Source of the DNA: Entrophospora sp. SA101
Taxonomy: Eukaryota; Glomeromycota; Glomeromycetes; Entrophosporales; Entrophosporaceae
NCBI GenBank assembly: GCA_958430865.1
Contig: CAUDNR010000001.1
Location: 55,168-119,167 of the forward strand
Length of the DNA stretch: 64,000 bases
Direction of reading: 5' to 3'
The position numbers were made by a program, and so were the translations under genes. Below are positions 60,948-64,000 of the stretch, in pieces (position 1 is the first letter of the stretch; each line of letters opens with the position of its first letter). Under the pieces are notes generated by a model. It searched no databases. It was not told the DNA's origin and saw nothing but the letters and a program-made list of their open reading frames with translations.

Positions 60948-61165
60948 TGTTGTGCGTGAATTGGAATCCGCGTCAATTTGAAATTCACGCTCTGAAATTC
61001 AAATTAGCCAATCAGAATTTTGTATTAATAAATTTCAAATTGACGCAAATTTGATTTTCACGCACAACAATATTATGGAGTGGGGTGAAATTCTGATTGG
61101 CTAATTTGAATTTCACATATGTGAATTGCGAATTCACATAATTTCATTTTCACGTACAACATCTC
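60948..61165. mobile_element. Inverted-repeat MITE-like element
   Basis: The outer ends TGTTGTGCGTGAA and, inverted, TGTTGTACGTGAA bracket nested inverted blocks: CGTCAATTTGAAATT against AATTTCAAATTGACG, and two copies of the AATTCAAATTAGCCAATCAG-type motif in opposite orientations. No target duplication is certain. A fragment of the same family lies at 17,188-17,260. Confidence 0.65.
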
Positions 61166-61373
61166 TATTTATTTAGTTTAATATTTGTTTCGGAAATAAA
61201 ATACTTTATTATTATTATTATTAGCGTGGTGTACATTCGAAATGTTACACTAATTTTTTATGCGTGTAATTGGCTGCCAGAATTGACTGCGGCTCAAAAA
61301 CCTGCCAGGATTTTGATATAATGTCTCGTGATTTAAATATACTGTATATAATAAATAAAAATATTGTACAGTG

Positions 61374-61429
61374 TATCTCGATTTAGCGGATATGTTCGTT
61401 CCAAAAAAATTATCCGCTAAATCGAGATA
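61374..61429. repeat. Perfect 19-bp hairpin, pogo-like
   Basis: TATCTCGATTTAGCGGATA at 61,374-61,392 is exactly inverted at 61,411-61,429 with an 18-nt spacer. The sequence resembles the TCTCGGTTTAACG-type termini near 35,555-35,695. Confidence 0.7.
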
Positions 61430-63043
61430 TCTGCAAAACCAAGATATGATGAAACGATTACGTGATACGTTGTACAATAATACTAATATTTTATTTATGA
61501 TTGAAAAATATAATACATACGACAAAATATACATATGATAATAAAATGTAACAATAATAAGTAATAAATTTATTCATTCATAAAATAATCCTCCTAGTTT
61601 ATCGCAAATTTATCAAAAAATTTTTTGTATCAAGATTATTTTTTTATTTTCTAATTTAGAATTTCATCATCAATTACGTTTGGTGCCTGTTATTAGCAGT
61701 CACAGGAACATTTCCCGTCGATCTACAGGAGGTTGCAAAACATAGTAAAATTTGCATCATGGTAAAATTCGAATTTACATAGTAATAGTAATAGTAATAG
61801 TAATAGTAATAGTAATTAATGCATTTATCATTTTCCTCATTAATAAAGTATAACAATGTAGAAAAAATCTGCAAATAATTTTATGGGCTGATTTTTTGTA
61901 ACATTTGTGTAGATTGAAAACAGAAATAAAATTGTTTTACTGTACATAGAAAGTGTGTTTGTAACTCGCGGAGGAAAAATAATAAAAGTTCAAAAGATTT
62001 CATTTTGTTTTTGCTACAAAATCATATTTCAATAAAACAAACAAATCTTTTTCTTTAGATTGTAAAGGCTTTCCCTTTGCCATTATGGAACCATGCAGTC
62101 ACATACCTTGTTTATCTGATGCTGCAACGGTTTCGTAATGCAAAACGTTACTTGACTTTCCGATTCAGTGAGCTACTTTAGGCCCCAACTCTTTCTGGAT
62201 ATTCGCGCTCCGCCACGATAACGTGAATCGACACTCATTTCATGTAAAAAAAATACTCCATTTTCTAAATGTAATTTATTCCTCTATTTTTTTTCGAACA
62301 AATCAAATAATTTTATTAATTAAATAATCCAGATTTGGTTGGGTAATATAATCTAAATATTAAGCGTGCAGATATTTTTTCTTTTAATAATTGAATTTGA
62401 TGTTGTTATATGTAATGGCACAATTAATGTATAAAGTAAAATTGAACTTTTTAAAGTCAAAGAAGCCATTATTAGATCAAGAATTGAACGATGGTGATAT
62501 TTTGTTAAATTGAAGTATAATATAATCATCAAAATATTCAAGTTTTTATTACTAGTAAAAATAATAATAATTAATATTAGTAGTGATCTTTAGGAATTAT
62601 GCAATCATAAAAAGACCATCATAGTGCAAAATATTTTATAATATTTCTTAAATTCTTAAAATTATCGGCACAATAATAAGAACAATTTTAGATGTTTACA
62701 TATGGTCAACTTTTAAAAATCAAATTTTATTCTTGATTAAATGGCAATGAATTTTGTTTGTTTAATCCGAGTGGATTTAAAAATATAAAATATAAAAATA
62801 TAAGTATAAAATATAAAATAAATTATTGCATTTATTAAAGTCAAAAAATAAAATTAGTAGAAATAATAAATAAGTTGATTCATTATTATTATTGTTATCC
62901 AGCAAATTGATTTATCATTGACCAACGAAATAGCTGCCAACAGAATTTGATGATTAATGCTCGTAGTATTACTTGAGTTCTGCAATTATTTTGGTGGATT
63001 ATAAATCATGTTTTAACAAATGAAAACTCTCCTCACCAGAGTT
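61430..63043. other. No gene seen; simple repeats
   Basis: An AGTAAT-type microsatellite (about 61,780-61,818) and AT-rich sequence. No exon-like segment could be supported. Confidence 0.45.
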
Positions 63044-63901
63044 TTAATAAATGTCCTCAGGGTTTTGATGAACCATGTTTTGGTGAACGTAATTATCATT
63101 ACCAATATTTTGATAAATTTCTCCAGGGTTTTGATGAATGGGATAATTATAAATTATGTTTTGATGAACGTAATTATTGTCATCGACATTTTGATAAATG
63201 TCTTCAGAGTTTTGATGAGTTGTATTGTGGACCATGTTTCGGTGAACGGAATTATTTTCAACGATATTTTGATAAATGTCTTCAAGGTTTTGATAAATTG
63301 TATTATTAAACATGTTTTGGTAATCGAAATTCTCATTTACGCCTTGATAAATTTATCCAGTGCTTTGATGAATGGGATTATTGTCTTCGACATTTTGATA
63401 AATGTCTTCAGGGTTTTGATAAATTGTATTATGGATCATGTTTCGATGAACGGAATTATTATCACTGATGTTTTGATAAATTTCTCCAGAGATAGGATAA
63501 TTATAAATCATGTTTTGATGATCGTGATTATTGTGACCGACGTCTTGATGAATGGGATAATTATAAATCATGTTTTGATGAACGGAATTATTGTCACCGA
63601 CATCTTGATGAATGAAATAATTATAAATCATGTTTTGGTAAAATGGAATTATTGTTATTGACATTTTGATAAAGTCCTCAGGATTTTGATGAATTGTAAT
63701 ACGAAGCATGTTTTAGTGAATGTAATTATTTCCACCAACTTTTTGATAAATGTCTCGATAAATTGTATTATTAGAAGTCGAGTATTGATTAGTAATATTC
63801 GTTTCCCCATTCGAATGAGAAATAACAGGATTGTGATTATTAAAACCGTTATCCTGGTCATCGGAATTATTATTAATATAAATATTATTATTATCATCCA
63901 T
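63044..63901 (-). pseudogene. Asn/Gln-rich tandem-repeat ORF with internal stops
   Basis: From ATG at 63,901 one frame runs through imperfect repeats of about 20-26 codons with motifs DNNSVHQNMIYNY, HQNPEDIYQNV and similar. It is interrupted by TAA at 63,713-63,715 and at 63,353-63,355, and ends at TAA 63,044-63,046. In two of these the surrounding repeats have CAA (Gln) and in one GAA (Glu), so each stop is one substitution away from the repeat consensus. Codons between stops keep frame throughout 858 bp. No domain is recognised; it may be a decayed low-complexity protein gene. Confidence 0.5.
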
Positions 63902-64000
63902 ATTTAATTTTTTTAATTTTAATTATACACTTCCTGGTCATAAATATAAGGACACTTGCAGATCATCGGAAATAATTGAATAAAGAAACATGAAAAAAAA

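Noticed and set aside
63020..63661. Plus-strand 213-residue hydrophobic ORF
   Set aside because: It is the antisense of the tandem Asn/Gln-rich repeat; the minus frame has the more protein-like repeat pattern, although both are open over long stretches because of the repeat period.
1..64000. A biosynthetic cluster or defence island
   Set aside because: The recognisable genes are unrelated housekeeping functions interspersed with repeats; no coordinated system is supported.

Overview
The window is AT-rich eukaryotic DNA. Genes are split by many short GT-AG introns and separated by long stretches full of transposon remnants, tandem repeats and simple repeats. The identifiable proteins (Bud6/Aip3, Snx41/Atg20-type sorting nexin, Trs85/TRAPPC8, Fcp1, a monofunctional Ceg1-type capping enzyme, mitochondrial mL41) point to a fungus. 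The base composition, repeat load and degenerate lineage-type gene families fit an arbuscular mycorrhizal fungus (Glomeromycotina, Rhizophagus-like); that placement is inference. A run of 10 N at 49,985-49,994 marks an assembly gap.

Layout. 1-8,000: repeat-rich and gene-poor, with two hAT-type foldback elements (3,409-4,360 and 4,465-5,481), a hairpin element and one decayed gene. 8,003-15,348: two minus-strand genes, an alpha/beta hydrolase and the mRNA capping guanylyltransferase, whose last exon adds about 880 low-complexity residues. 15,349-20,880: a candidate small secreted peptide and a frameshifted gene. 20,884-25,104: a compact block with FCP1 (minus), mL41 (plus, sharing a 119-bp divergent promoter with FCP1) and a cytochrome b561-type protein (minus, convergent). 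25,100-30,080: hAT-type miniature elements and decayed sequence. 30,079-41,862: pICln (minus), BUD6 (plus) and TRS85/TRAPPC8 (minus). 44,492-44,951: a two-exon, strongly divergent histone H4. 47,460-49,735: SNX41-like gene with a polyglutamine tract. 51,200-55,300: a perfect-TSD hAT MITE, a frameshifted PD-(D/E)XK-like gene, possible small genes and a tRNA-like sequence. 55,900-60,700: a ~100-bp tandem array split by a 3,788-bp hAT element with a broken transposase. 62,900-63,901: a repetitive ORF interrupted by three stop codons.

The genes are housekeeping and do not form one pathway, but two act at the RNA polymerase II CTD (capping enzyme and Fcp1) and three in membrane traffic or polarity (TRAPPC8, Snx41, Bud6). 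The most notable items are the divergent histone H4 with a replaced N-terminal tail, the capping enzyme with its giant disordered tail and a changed motif VI, and a set of five hAT-type elements with 8-bp target duplications, two of whose miniature members have termini close to those of the local full-length element.
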